A stretch of 64,000 nucleotides of DNA from Massilia sp. Root418 (GTDB lineage: Bacteria > Pseudomonadota > Gammaproteobacteria > Burkholderiales > Burkholderiaceae_D), in NCBI RefSeq assembly GCF_001425265.1, contig NZ_LMEC01000022.1:62001-126000 (forward strand), read 5' to 3'. A program made the position numbers and the translations under genes. The notes under the pieces are model-generated. The model worked only from the letters and a program-made list of their open reading frames with translations. It did no database searches and was not told where the DNA came from. This document shows, in pieces, positions 18,401 through 26,001 of this stretch. Each line of letters opens with the position of its first letter. Within the stretch, counting starts at the first letter, position 1.

Positions 18401-19577
18401 GAACGTGAAAGTGTTCGGCAGCGGCGACCGGACGGAGATGGTGAACGGCGCGGGCGCCTTCGACCTGGTGGTGTGCAGCTACGGCCTGCTGCAGCAGGAG
18501 GCAGAACGCTTCGCCGAGAAGCAGTGGCATACCATCGTGCTGGACGAGGCGCAGGCCATCAAGAACGGCGCCACCAAGCGCTCGCAGGCCGTGATGGCGC
18601 TGAAGGGCGACTTCCGCATGGTGGCCACCGGCACGCCGCTGGAGAACCACCTGGGCGAGCTGTGGAACCTGTTCCGCTTCATCAATCCTGGCCTGCTGGG
18701 CAGCATCGAGCAATTCAGCCTGCGCTTCGCGGGGCCGATCGAGAAGCAGCAGGACCACCGCGCCGAGGTGGGCGCGCGCAACCGCCTGCGGCGCCTGATC
18801 GGGCCCTTCATCCTGCGCCGGACCAAGACCCAGGTGTTGACGGAGCTGCCGCCGCGCACCGAGATCGTGCTGGAGGTGGACCTGTCGCCGGAAGAGACGG
18901 CGCTGTACGAATCGCTGCGGCGCGAGGCGCTGGAAAACCTGGCCACGGTGCAAGGCCCGGCCGAGAAGAAATCGATCCAGATCCTGGCCGAGATCATGAA
19001 GCTGCGCCGCGCCTGCTGCAATCCCAACCTGGTGGCGCCGGGCCTGAAGCTCCCGAGCAGCAAGCTGGCGGCATTCGCGCACCTGCTGGCGGGCCTGCTG
19101 GAGAACCGCCACAAGGTGCTGGTGTTCAGCCAGTTCGTGGACCACCTGACCCTGATCCGCGCGCACCTGGACCGCGAGGGCGTGGCCTACCAGTATCTGG
19201 ACGGCAGCACGCCGATGGCGGCGCGCAAGCAGCGCGTGGACGCCTTCCAGGCCGGCGAGGGCGATGTGTTCCTGATCAGCCTGAAAGCGGGCGGCATGGG
19301 CATCAACCTGACGGCGGCCGACTACGTGATCCACATGGACCCGTGGTGGAATCCGGCCGTGGAAGACCAGGCGTCGGACCGCGCGCACCGCATGGGCCAG
19401 CTGCGCCCGGTCACCATCTACCGGCTGGTGGCGCGGCACACCATCGAGGAAGGCATTGTCGACCTGCACCAGCACAAGCGCGACCTGGCGGACAGCCTGC
19501 TGGACGGCAGCGATATGGCCGCCCGCATGTCCGCCGGCGAGATGCTGGCCATGCTGCAGGAAGGTCTGCGGCCCTGA
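15414..19577 (+). CDS. SNF2-family DEAD/DEAH helicase, large N-terminal extension
   Basis: A 1387-residue protein. The motor occupies residues ~915-1380: LRDYQRDGYDWLARL, motif I DDMGLGKT (~953), motif II DEAQAIKN (~1043), ATGTPLENHLGELWNLF (III), then the second lobe with VFSQFVDHL, LDGSTPMAARKQRV, LISLKAGGMGINLTAADYV and DRAHRMGQ. SNF2 proteins are double-strand DNA translocases that remodel protein-DNA complexes (bacterial HepA/RapA relatives act on RNA polymerase). The ~900-residue N-terminal part is rich in helical repeats in its first third and beta-rich later, with no domain I can name. No zinc-finger SWIM motif is seen. Translation is probably coupled to the S9 peptidase gene. Confidence 0.88.
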   Translation: MTDQQLLAEFDALSLDEKMILALLALIGDATGRTAILDLMNKAGVRDARGFMFNVDTLDEPLRKLERLAFVTVVTARGYLCNAKLRWPAIRAAIGAHMLGDLCGAYETLNPMRQGWNGALEARSYRQAVARLRMALLRGQAPQQVLPLLQACMVCYEAAQLHPVVDIFTKPLEAGMLILVHPLLVDDVFTLLLQHCQRDPSLAPTVRGLTARHVQRRLAKNEYITEAFHMALAEDAILCGDMKQAVVYLEGLDGALPQFLLSVVLLLRGDLDKSLQGFEAALKALRRESGKRKLLFQGMGGHLYVLALLRSADPKMQKAAESYLELAIHAQANPDSAVYTQLSMLRQIRAGTMQTDVVLSRSWEPAMQPQMFQALLWFWLALPQLEGKREQLHALAQQAETLGYKFIAAQVASLLGHHGDADMATHAAALRERGGFVDMSNWFERQEAWQRQLSALINLQQGATETASGEARLVWMITFDPRHGITEIEPREQKRDAKGAWGKGRPLALKRLREDAAQMEFLTPQDIRISSTISPSRQAYSSGLRYDIDHEQAALALVGHPHAYWLDAPDTRVELLAGTPELLIRKQRGDLRLTLQPALTDINASVTVVRETPTRLRVVSIEDEHRRIAAIVGDGLDVPASAEEQVLQAIGAVSSLVTVQSDIGGSTGNAEQVEADARLHVHLLPYQHGLKMQIMVRPLAGGAYYTPGSGAESMSAEVDGKPVQTRRSLSGERDAERRLVGKCLVLEQAEQDHGEWLLGQPALCLQLLSELQELPPEFVVVAWPEGEKFRVTQRIGGKQFRLNIKTEKDWFAASGQLQVDENQVMDLRALLELMQANKSRFVELGDNQYLALSEELHRRLHELQAYGDIGADGIHIHPLAAFALEDLAAEAGEVDADPAWRDHLKRMEANTAFTPQVPSTLQAELRDYQRDGYDWLARLAHWGVGACLADDMGLGKTLQALALILSRAPQGPALVVAPTSVCLNWVSEAARFAPTLNVKVFGSGDRTEMVNGAGAFDLVVCSYGLLQQEAERFAEKQWHTIVLDEAQAIKNGATKRSQAVMALKGDFRMVATGTPLENHLGELWNLFRFINPGLLGSIEQFSLRFAGPIEKQQDHRAEVGARNRLRRLIGPFILRRTKTQVLTELPPRTEIVLEVDLSPEETALYESLRREALENLATVQGPAEKKSIQILAEIMKLRRACCNPNLVAPGLKLPSSKLAAFAHLLAGLLENRHKVLVFSQFVDHLTLIRAHLDREGVAYQYLDGSTPMAARKQRVDAFQAGEGDVFLISLKAGGMGINLTAADYVIHMDPWWNPAVEDQASDRAHRMGQLRPVTIYRLVARHTIEEGIVDLHQHKRDLADSLLDGSDMAARMSAGEMLAMLQEGLRP

Positions 19578-19665
19578 ACCGGCGCGCGGGGCTTCCTGGC
19601 GGCAAGCTGGCGCGGCGCCGTGCGCGCCGGCGCTATGATGGCTCACCGTCTAGAAGGAGGGCATC

Positions 19666-20028
19666 ATGGCCGAAACTTTGTTACGCGTATTCGACAGTTT
19701 TGACATCGCCCAGCGTGCGCGCAGCGCGCTGATTGCCGCCGGCATGCCGGAATCGGCGGTGGAGATGCGTCCGCAGGAGGACGACGGCGGCCCGCCGCAG
19801 GGCAATTTCGTGGTGGACCTGGAAGAGCAGCCGACGCCCGCGGTGGGCGACCCGAACCGCCAGTCCGCCCAGTCCGAGCTGCGCACGCCGGTGCAGCGCG
19901 CGTCCTGCCTGCTGGTAGTGCAGGCGGCCGACGCCGAACAGCATGCACTGGCGTCGCGCGTGCTGGACCAGGTCTACAGCATCGACCATCCGGACCGGCT
20001 GGACAGCCGCCAGGGACCGGAGGCGTGA
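19666..20028 (+). CDS. Small conserved hypothetical protein, general-stress-like fold
   Basis: A 120-residue protein beginning MAETLLRVFDSFDIAQRARS, with a perfect AAGGAGG ribosome site. The opening (VFDSFDIAQRARSALIAAGMPESAVEM) reads like the alpha-beta start of YflT/GSP17M-type small stress proteins, and a second similar half (SCLLVVQAADAEQHALASRVLDQ) follows, separated by a Pro/Asp-rich linker (~38-75). No membrane segment. Function unknown. Confidence 0.75.
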   Translation: MAETLLRVFDSFDIAQRARSALIAAGMPESAVEMRPQEDDGGPPQGNFVVDLEEQPTPAVGDPNRQSAQSELRTPVQRASCLLVVQAADAEQHALASRVLDQVYSIDHPDRLDSRQGPEA

Positions 20029-20097
20029 GGGCACGCAAATAGCTGCAATCCGCGCTGATCCGTGCAATCATTCCACTTTCCCTATCGGAACGATTTC

Positions 20098-20583
20098 ATG
20101 GAAGAAGACAACGCATCCCGCCCTGCAGGCCACGGCACCTTGCTGTGCGTGAAGTCCTGGACGGCTTACCTGAACACCATTCTGCTGGCGCTGCTGCTGT
20201 TCGGCTTTGCGCTGCCGTTCGCGTTCCGCTACAGCGAGCTTGCGGCGGGCGGCGTGATGCTGTTCGCGGTGCTGGTGGTGGGCTATCGCATCCTGGTGCT
20301 GCGCAGCGTGCAGCTGTACTACGACGACGTGGGCGTCTGGCTGTATTCGGGCATCCTGCCCTGGTCCAAGGGCGTGCAGGGCGTGAAATGGCGCGACATG
20401 GACGAGGCCACCTATGTGCAGTCCTTCTTCAGCTGGCTGTTCCGCTCCTATTCGATCCGCATCGGCCACCGCTACACCAAAGGCAGCGAGATCCTGCTGA
20501 CGCGCATGGCGAACGGCAAGGACGCAGTCTCCAGGCTGAACGCCCGCCACCAGGAACTGATCCGCAGTAACGCGATCAACTGA
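20098..20583 (+). CDS. Membrane protein with bacterial PH-like domain
   Basis: A 161-residue protein from the ATG at 20098 (MEEDNASRPAGHG). Two hydrophobic segments (~27-46 and ~53-72) are followed by a cytosolic beta-rich part (VQLYYDDVGVWLYSGILPW ... SYSIRIGHRYTKGSEILL) resembling YdbS/bPH2 domains, then an amphipathic C-terminal helix. Role unknown. An in-frame ATG at 20062 would add 12 residues; neither has a strong ribosome site. Confidence 0.7.
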   Translation: MEEDNASRPAGHGTLLCVKSWTAYLNTILLALLLFGFALPFAFRYSELAAGGVMLFAVLVVGYRILVLRSVQLYYDDVGVWLYSGILPWSKGVQGVKWRDMDEATYVQSFFSWLFRSYSIRIGHRYTKGSEILLTRMANGKDAVSRLNARHQELIRSNAIN

Positions 20584-20592
20584 TGCCTTGCG

Positions 20593-20676
20593 GCGCCCGG
20601 CCGGGCGCGGCGGCGGCTTGCCGGGGGTTGCCGGGGGTTGCCGGTGCCGCCGCGGCAGCCGCATGTAGCCGCATGT
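20593..20676. repeat. GC palindrome and short direct repeats between two genes
   Basis: Perfect 16-bp palindrome GCGCCCGGCCGGGCGC (20593-20608), then two or three copies of TTGCCGGGGG-like units (~20618-20645), and two adjacent copies of AGCCGCATGT (20657-20676). The palindrome could fold as a terminator-like stem, but no T-run follows. Confidence 0.55.
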
Positions 20677-20782
20677 AACAGGCTGCGCAAGCGGCCTGAA
20701 TAGTGATACTCTCCCACGCTGCATCTGTGCGCCGGGCCTGTCAGGCCGGGCGCCCCGCATTACTCTGAGGGCTGAAATTCAC

Positions 20783-22681
20783 ATGATCAAAACCAAAATC
20801 GCGCTGGCCGCAGTACTGGCCTGCTTCGCGCTGGCGCCGGCCGGCGCCGCCAAGGCGCCGCAGAAAAACAAGTCCGGCAAGACCGTCAAGTCTTCCAAGT
20901 CCACCTCCAGCGGCAAAGGCGGCAAGGGTGCCAAGGCCGCCACCGGCGCAGCAGCGGCAGCGGGCGCCGCCGCTGCCACGCCGATGATCAAGCAGGTGCC
21001 GTCCGAGCGCAGCCAGGACCGGCGCATGGACGCGCTGTCCACCCAGTTCCTGGGCGCGCTGTGGAAGATGGATCCGGAAACCGCCATCTCGGTGGGCAAG
21101 TACGACACCGCCGCCAGCATGACCATCCCGGATGCCACCACGCGCGCGGCGCAGCTGGCCTTCATCGACGACTGGCTGGGCCGTTTCGCCAAGACCGACG
21201 CGCGCCAGCTCTCGGCCAAGCAGCGCACCGACCTGGCGCTGCTGGTGAACAAGCTCAATTCGGACCGCTGGTATCTGACCACCTTCCGCGAATTCGAATG
21301 GAATCCGGCGCTGTACAACATCGCCAGCCCGATCGACTTCATCCTCAACACCGAATACGCGGCCAAGCCGCAGCGCCTGCGCACGCTGCTCAAGCGCATC
21401 GCCGGCGTGCCGGCCTATTACGATGCCGCGCGCGCCAACATCAGCAACCCCACCCGCGAGCACACGCAGCTCGCCATCGCGCAGGCGCCCGGCGTGCTCG
21501 CGCTGCTGGGAGACCTGGACAAGGAAGCGCAGGCGTCCATCCTGTCGCCGATGGAGAAGCAGCTGTTCGCGCAGCGCGTGAGCCAGGCCAAGGCGGCGGT
21601 GGACGGCTACGCGGCCTGGCTGGGTGAACTGGACAAGACCATGGCGCAAGCCGGCGGCGGCCGCTCCTTCCGCATCGGCAAGGAGCTGTACGAAGCCAAG
21701 TTCGCCTTCGACATCCAGGCCGGCAGCAACGGCGAGCAGACCTACCGCAAGGCCCTGGCGGCGCGCGAGCAGCTGCTGGCGAATATGGACCGCCTGGCGG
21801 ACGAACTGTGGCCGAAATACATGGACAGCACCCCCAAGCCGGCCGACCGCACCGAGAAGATCGGCATGGTGATCGCCACGCTGTCGGCCAACCACGTGAA
21901 GCGCGAAGACTTCTTCCCCGAGATCCGGCGCCAGATTCCCGTGCTGCAGGACTGGGTGATCCAGAAAAACCTGCTGACCCTGGACCCGAACAAGCCCCTG
22001 CAGGTGCGCGAAACGCCGGCCTACCAGCGCGGCGTGGCCGGCGCCAGCATCGAGGCGCCTGGGCCGTACCGCCCGCAGGACCGCACCTATTACAACGTGA
22101 CGCCGCTGGACGGCGTGTCCGACGAGCAGGCCGAGAGCAGCCTGCGCGAGTACAACCACTGGATCCTGCAGATCCTCAACATCCACGAGGCGATTCCGGG
22201 CCACTACGCGCAGCTGGTGTACGCCAACAAGTCGCCGTCGATCGTGAAATCGATCTTCGGCAACGGCGCCATGGTGGAAGGCTGGGCGGTGTACGGCGAG
22301 CGCATGATGCTGGAGTCCGGCTACGGCGACAACGCGCCCGAGATGTGGCTGATGTACTCCAAGTGGAACCTGCGCAGCGTGACCAACACCATCCTCGACT
22401 ACAGCGTGCACGTGCTGGGCATGCAGCAGGCCGAGGCGATGGACTTGCTGACCCGCCAGGCCTTCCAGACCCAGCGCGAGGCGGCCGAGAAATGGCGCCG
22501 GGCGCAGCTGTCGTCGGTGCAGCTGGCCAGCTATTTCAGCGGCTACAGCGAGATCATGGAACTGCGCGAGGAGCGCAAGCAGGCGCTGGGCAACAAGTTT
22601 GTGCTGAAGGAGTTCAACGAGCAATTCCTCAGCTACGGCAGCGCGCCGGTGCGCGTGATCCGCGAGCTCATGACCCAGTAA
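20783..22681 (+). CDS. DUF885 family exported protein (putative metal-dependent hydrolase)
   Basis: A 632-residue protein. Signal peptide at residues 1-22 (K-T-K then a hydrophobic core, cut near AGAAKA), followed by a ~50-residue low-complexity Lys/Ser/Gly/Ala linker (KSSKSTSSGKGGKGAK...GAAAAAGAAAA). The DUF885 domain carries HEAIPGHYAQL (~residue 470; an HExxPGH zinc-type motif) and MVEGWAVYGERMML (~495), whose Glu is a likely third ligand. The family is thought to be metallo-carboxypeptidase-like, but activity is unproven. Probably periplasmic. Monocistronic. Confidence 0.85.
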   Translation: MIKTKIALAAVLACFALAPAGAAKAPQKNKSGKTVKSSKSTSSGKGGKGAKAATGAAAAAGAAAATPMIKQVPSERSQDRRMDALSTQFLGALWKMDPETAISVGKYDTAASMTIPDATTRAAQLAFIDDWLGRFAKTDARQLSAKQRTDLALLVNKLNSDRWYLTTFREFEWNPALYNIASPIDFILNTEYAAKPQRLRTLLKRIAGVPAYYDAARANISNPTREHTQLAIAQAPGVLALLGDLDKEAQASILSPMEKQLFAQRVSQAKAAVDGYAAWLGELDKTMAQAGGGRSFRIGKELYEAKFAFDIQAGSNGEQTYRKALAAREQLLANMDRLADELWPKYMDSTPKPADRTEKIGMVIATLSANHVKREDFFPEIRRQIPVLQDWVIQKNLLTLDPNKPLQVRETPAYQRGVAGASIEAPGPYRPQDRTYYNVTPLDGVSDEQAESSLREYNHWILQILNIHEAIPGHYAQLVYANKSPSIVKSIFGNGAMVEGWAVYGERMMLESGYGDNAPEMWLMYSKWNLRSVTNTILDYSVHVLGMQQAEAMDLLTRQAFQTQREAAEKWRRAQLSSVQLASYFSGYSEIMELREERKQALGNKFVLKEFNEQFLSYGSAPVRVIRELMTQ

Positions 22682-22700
22682 GCACTGCAGCAGCGTCGTT

Positions 22701-22722
22701 GCGCGGCCTCAAGGGGCCGCGC
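22701..22722 (+). terminator. Strong GC hairpin after the DUF885 gene
   Basis: Stem GCGCGGCC (22701-22708) / GGCCGCGC (22715-22722) with a 6-base loop, 20 bases after the stop. No T-run, so it may be a weak or Rho-assisted terminator. Confidence 0.45.
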
Positions 22723-22790
22723 GCGCAACCGGGTACGATGGGAACAGGGGGCTTTGCTCCTGGTCTGCTAATATGAACTCGGGAGCGATC

Positions 22791-23171
22791 ATGACCATGC
22801 CTATCCGGATTGACACCCTGAAATATGCGCAGCTGCTGAAGGAAAGCGGCTTGCCCGCAGAGCAGGCTGAGCTGCAAGCGGAGGCGCTGGGCACCGTGCT
22901 CAACGAATGCCAGGTCGCCGTCGAGTCCGATCTGGTGATCCAGCGCAGCGAACTGCTGGCGAGGATGGATCTGCTCAAGCAGGAAATGTTCGGCCAGCTG
23001 GATCTGCTCAAGCAGGAAATGCTGGCCAGGATGGACTTGCTGAAGCAGGAAATTCATACCCGGTTCGGCGCGCTGGAGCGCCGGGTAGCCGGACTTGAAA
23101 CCAGGTTCTACCTTTTCTTCGGCATCCAGTTTGCAGTGGACGCCGTCATCCTGTTCAAGTTGTTTTCCTAG
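22791..23171 (+). CDS. Coiled-coil protein with 11-residue repeats and C-terminal membrane anchor
   Basis: A 126-residue protein from the ATG at 22791, chosen because GGGAG lies 5 bases upstream (an in-frame ATG at 22773 is also open). Residues ~58-90 contain three tandem 11-residue units of the form (M/L)DLLKQEMxxx, coded by 33-bp DNA repeats. The last ~20 residues (FYLFFGIQFAVDAVILFKLF) are a membrane anchor. This layout resembles DUF1640/CCDC90-like bacterial coiled-coil proteins. Function unknown. Its stop overlaps the convergent tatC end by 4 bp. Confidence 0.75.
   Translation: MTMPIRIDTLKYAQLLKESGLPAEQAELQAEALGTVLNECQVAVESDLVIQRSELLARMDLLKQEMFGQLDLLKQEMLARMDLLKQEIHTRFGALERRVAGLETRFYLFFGIQFAVDAVILFKLFS
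22964..23062. repeat. 33-bp in-frame tandem repeat, three copies
   Basis: Units with GATCTGCTCAAGCAGGAAAT at 22968 and 23001 and a diverged copy at 23034, period 33 bp. They encode hendecad coiled-coil repeats. Confidence 0.85.
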
Positions 23172-23923
23172 ACCGGCTCTTTCGGCGCTTGCGTGGCCTT
23201 GACGAACACCGGCGCGACCAGCAAGCCCATCTCATACAGCAGCCACATCGGAATCGCCAGCGAGAACTGGCTGACCACGTCCGGCGGCGTGACGATGGCG
23301 GCAATCACGAAGGCGCCCACGATCACGTACGGTCGTATTTCCTTCAGCTTGGCCACCGACACAATTCCCATCCGCACCAGCACCACCACCACCACCGGCA
23401 CCTCAAAGGTGGCGCCGAACGCCAAGCACATGGACATGACGAAATCGAGGTAGTTTTCAATGTCCGGCGTCACCGCGATCGACGAGGGCGAGAAGTCCGA
23501 AATGAAGTGGAACACGCGGCCGAACACGAAGAAGTAGCAGAACGCCACGCCCGCCGCGAACAGCAGCGAGGACGAGATCACCAGCGGTGCGATCAGGCGC
23601 TTTTCGTGCGCGTACAGGCCGGGCGCGATGAAGGCCCACAGCTGGTACAGCACCCACGGCAGGGCCACGATGAAGGCTATCAGCAGCGTCACCTTCATCG
23701 GCACCAGGAAGGGCGAAATGACGCCGGTGGCGATCATCTTCGAGCCGGTGGGCAGCGATGCCAGCATGGGCGCGGCGATGATGTCGTAGATGGCCGCGGG
23801 GCCGGGCCAGAACATCAGCGCGGCGCAGACGATGGCGATGCCGATCGAAGCTTTGACCAGGCGGTCGCGCAGCTCGATCAGGTGGGAGATGAATGTCTCC
23901 TCGACCGGGGTTTCTTCACTCAT
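23168..23923 (-). CDS. tatC: Sec-independent protein translocase TatC
   Basis: A 251-residue inner-membrane protein with six hydrophobic segments and the conserved N-terminal ETFISHLIELRDRLVKA, whose Glu/Arg residues contact the twin-arginine signal. TatC with TatB forms the receptor for folded Tat substrates. Its ATG overlaps the tatB stop (TAATG). Last gene of the long minus-strand run. Confidence 0.97.
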   Translation of the reverse strand: MSEETPVEETFISHLIELRDRLVKASIGIAIVCAALMFWPGPAAIYDIIAAPMLASLPTGSKMIATGVISPFLVPMKVTLLIAFIVALPWVLYQLWAFIAPGLYAHEKRLIAPLVISSSLLFAAGVAFCYFFVFGRVFHFISDFSPSSIAVTPDIENYLDFVMSMCLAFGATFEVPVVVVVLVRMGIVSVAKLKEIRPYVIVGAFVIAAIVTPPDVVSQFSLAIPMWLLYEMGLLVAPVFVKATQAPKEPV

Positions 23924-24414
23924 TAGTAAAACGATGCAGGTGGTTTGCTGCGGGGGCGGAAGCGCGCGACCCGCGCGGCGCCCGACGTGACATGCATGCG
24001 CGTGCCGTGCTGCTGCTTGTACCAGGCCGGCAGCGCCGAGGTGCGCACCAGGCGCTTGCGGCGGAATTCCCTGGCCTTGCGGGCCAGGTGCTCGGCGCTG
24101 GGCGGCACCTGCGAATAGTCGTGCTCCGGACTGTCCTGCCAGGCGTTCTGCACTTCGGCCACGCTGTCGGAAATGGACTGCTCCACGCCCTGCTTGATCG
24201 ATTGCGCGGTTTCCTGCACTTCCTTCTGCAGGTTGCGCAACTCCTCCAGCTCGATTTCGCGGCTGACTTCGGACTTCACGTCGTGCAGATAACGCTGGGC
24301 GCGGCCGTACAGCGTCCCGGCCATGCGCGCCACCTTGGGCAGCTTCTCAGGACCGATGACGATCAGCGCGACCACGCCGATGATGGCTAGTTTGGAAAGA
24401 CCGAGATCGATCAT
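23923..24414 (-). CDS. tatB: Sec-independent protein translocase TatB
   Basis: A 163-residue protein: N-terminal membrane helix (MIDLGLSKLAIIGVVALIVIG) with Pro-Glu-Lys-Leu-Pro hinge, an amphipathic helix (KVARMAGTLYGRAQRY), and a charged cytosolic tail. It works with TatC in recognising Tat signal peptides. Confidence 0.96.
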   Translation of the reverse strand: MIDLGLSKLAIIGVVALIVIGPEKLPKVARMAGTLYGRAQRYLHDVKSEVSREIELEELRNLQKEVQETAQSIKQGVEQSISDSVAEVQNAWQDSPEHDYSQVPPSAEHLARKAREFRRKRLVRTSALPAWYKQQHGTRMHVTSGAARVARFRPRSKPPASFY

Positions 24415-24432
24415 AAAGCGCTTAGCGGGACA

Positions 24433-24669
24433 TTACAGCTTGTTCTTCTCTTTGGCTTCCACGTCGATGGTGGATTTGTCGGCGACCTGCTGGGTGGGTG
24501 CGCCCGGCGCGGCCGGCTTGTTCTCTTCTTCGCCGCCCTTCACGCCGTCCTTGAAGCCCTTGACGGCCTTGCCCACGTCCGAGCCGATATTGCCCAGTTT
24601 TTTGGTGCCGAAGACCAGCATGATAATTACCAGTACCACCAGCCAGTGCCAGATGCTCATCGAACCCAT
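24433..24669 (-). CDS. tatA: Sec-independent protein translocase TatA
   Basis: A 78-residue protein: MGSMSIWHWLVVLVIIMLVF helix, FGTKKL hinge, amphipathic helix GSDVGKAVKGFKDGV, acidic tail. It forms the Tat pore. I chose the ATG at 24669 because AAGGGG is 6 bases upstream; starts at 24672 and 24660 are in frame. tatA-B-C are contiguous here. Confidence 0.95.
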   Translation of the reverse strand: MGSMSIWHWLVVLVIIMLVFGTKKLGNIGSDVGKAVKGFKDGVKGGEEENKPAAPGAPTQQVADKSTIDVEAKEKNKL

Positions 24670-24765
24670 CATATTCCCCTTGCGGAACGCAACGCGCCCC
24701 AAAAAATTGCGGTTAGTGCGGACAGTATACGCGAAGCGCGCCTGTCATGTGCTTGTCATGAAGTA

Positions 24766-24785
24766 GTAGCAAGATTTATTGCTAC
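24766..24785. other. Small hairpin between hinT and tatA
   Basis: Stem GTAGCAA / TTGCTAC (24766-24772, 24779-24785) with a 6-base loop. No clear T-run follows on the minus strand, so it could be an attenuator or processing site rather than a terminator. The tat genes may therefore be only partly linked to the his run. Confidence 0.35.
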
Positions 24786-24805
24786 CGAACTAGTTCACCG
24801 GGGGA

Positions 24806-25177
24806 TCAGCGTTCGTGGCGCCACGGGTGCGGGCCGCCGATGACGTGCAGGTGCAGGTGGTAGATTTCCTGGCCGCCGTCCGGACCGCTGTTGATTACGG
24901 TCTTGTAGCCGCGCTGCGGCGCGCCGTCCTCGTCGTAGGCCACGGCCACGCCGTGTTCCTCGGCCAGGCGCGGCGCCAAGGCCAGCATCTTGCCCAGCAG
25001 CGGCGCATGGCCGGCGCTGCAGTCCGACAGGGTGCCGATGTGGGTCTTGGGGATCACCAGCAGGTGCACCGGCGCATGGGGATGGATATCCTTGAAGGCA
25101 AGCAAGTCCTCGTCTTCATAGACGATGGTCGATGGAATCTTCTTCTCGGCAATCTTGCAAAACAGGCAGTTTTCCAC
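24806..25177 (-). CDS. hinT: HIT family purine nucleoside phosphoramidase-like protein (HinT)
   Basis: A 123-residue histidine-triad protein. N-terminal CLFCKIAEKKIPS, the HAPVHLLVIPKTHI strand, and the HLHLHVIGG triad at ~108-114 with the nucleophilic central His. HinT hydrolyses aminoacyl- or lysyl-AMP phosphoramidates. The position after hisE and before tatA is typical of betaproteobacterial his clusters. Confidence 0.92.
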   Translation of the reverse strand: MENCLFCKIAEKKIPSTIVYEDEDLLAFKDIHPHAPVHLLVIPKTHIGTLSDCSAGHAPLLGKMLALAPRLAEEHGVAVAYDEDGAPQRGYKTVINSGPDGGQEIYHLHLHVIGGPHPWRHER

Positions 25178-25202
25178 AACAACTCCAGTCAGTTATTCCG
25201 TT

Positions 25203-25541
25203 TTACTCTTTACGGGATGCTTTTTCCTCGATGCCGGACACGCCTTCGCGGCGCGCCAGCTCGTCCAGCACCTGCTGCGGCGTCAGCCCGAACTGGGCCA
25301 GCATCACCATCGAATGGAACCACAAGTCGGCGCATTCGTACAGCACTTTGGCGGCATCGCCGCCATGGCGCGCATCTTTCGAGGCCATCACGAACTCGGT
25401 GGCCTCCTCGCCGACCTTTTTCAGGATGGCGTCGTCGCCCTTGGCGAACAGCTTGGCCACGTAGGACGTGGCCGGGTCGCCGCCGTTGGCCGGCTTGCGC
25501 GACTCGATGGTGGCCGCTACGCGGTCCAGGATGGTGCTCAT
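25203..25541 (-). CDS. hisE: Phosphoribosyl-ATP diphosphatase
   Basis: A 112-residue MazG-like pyrophosphatase: KKVGEEATEFVMASK supplies the metal-binding glutamates, and YECADLWFHSMVML the second half. It performs histidine biosynthesis step 2 (PR-ATP to PR-AMP). Its ATG overlaps the hisI stop (ATGA). Separate from HisI, unlike the fused enterobacterial form. Confidence 0.95.
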   Translation of the reverse strand: MSTILDRVAATIESRKPANGGDPATSYVAKLFAKGDDAILKKVGEEATEFVMASKDARHGGDAAKVLYECADLWFHSMVMLAQFGLTPQQVLDELARREGVSGIEEKASRKE

Positions 25542-25978
25542 TTGCTCTTCGCTTCCGTGTAAATCGTGTCCGGGTCTTTCAGCACCGGCTCCTTGGCCTG
25601 CCAGTCGCCTTCTTTGGCGTCGCCGTCGAACTTGTTGAAAAAGCAGGAGTGGCGGCCGGTGTGGCAGGCGATGCCGCCGGCTTGCTCGATCTTGAGCAGC
25701 ACCACGTCCTCGTCGCAGTCCAGGCGGATTTCCAGCACCTTCTGCACATGGCCCGATTCCTCGCCCTTGTGCCACAGCTTCTTGCGCGAGCGGCTCCAAT
25801 ACACCGCCTCGCCCAGCTCCACCGTTTTATACAGGGCGTCGCGGTTCATCCAGGCGAACATCAGCACGTCGTTGCTGCCCGCCTCCTGCGCGATCACCGG
25901 CACCAGGCCGTGTTCGTCCCACTTGATCTTGTTGAGCCATTTGGCTTTCGCCACGCTGGGCGTCTGGGTTGGCATCAT
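25538..25978 (-). CDS. hisI: Phosphoribosyl-AMP cyclohydrolase
   Basis: A 146-residue enzyme for step 3 of histidine synthesis. Conserved WMNRDALYKT, YWSRSRKKLWHKGEESGH, and the zinc/magnesium region LDCDEDVVLLKI ... ACHTGRHSCFF are all present. A second ATG three bases in is an equally good start. Confidence 0.95.
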   Translation of the reverse strand: MMPTQTPSVAKAKWLNKIKWDEHGLVPVIAQEAGSNDVLMFAWMNRDALYKTVELGEAVYWSRSRKKLWHKGEESGHVQKVLEIRLDCDEDVVLLKIEQAGGIACHTGRHSCFFNKFDGDAKEGDWQAKEPVLKDPDTIYTEAKSK

Positions 25979-26001
25979 GATGTGTTTCCTTCGTCAGCTT
26001 T

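Noticed and set aside
16491..19646. 1051-residue minus-strand frame opposite the first SNF2 gene
   Set aside because: Composition is typical of the antisense frame in GC-rich DNA; the sense frame has complete SNF2 motifs.
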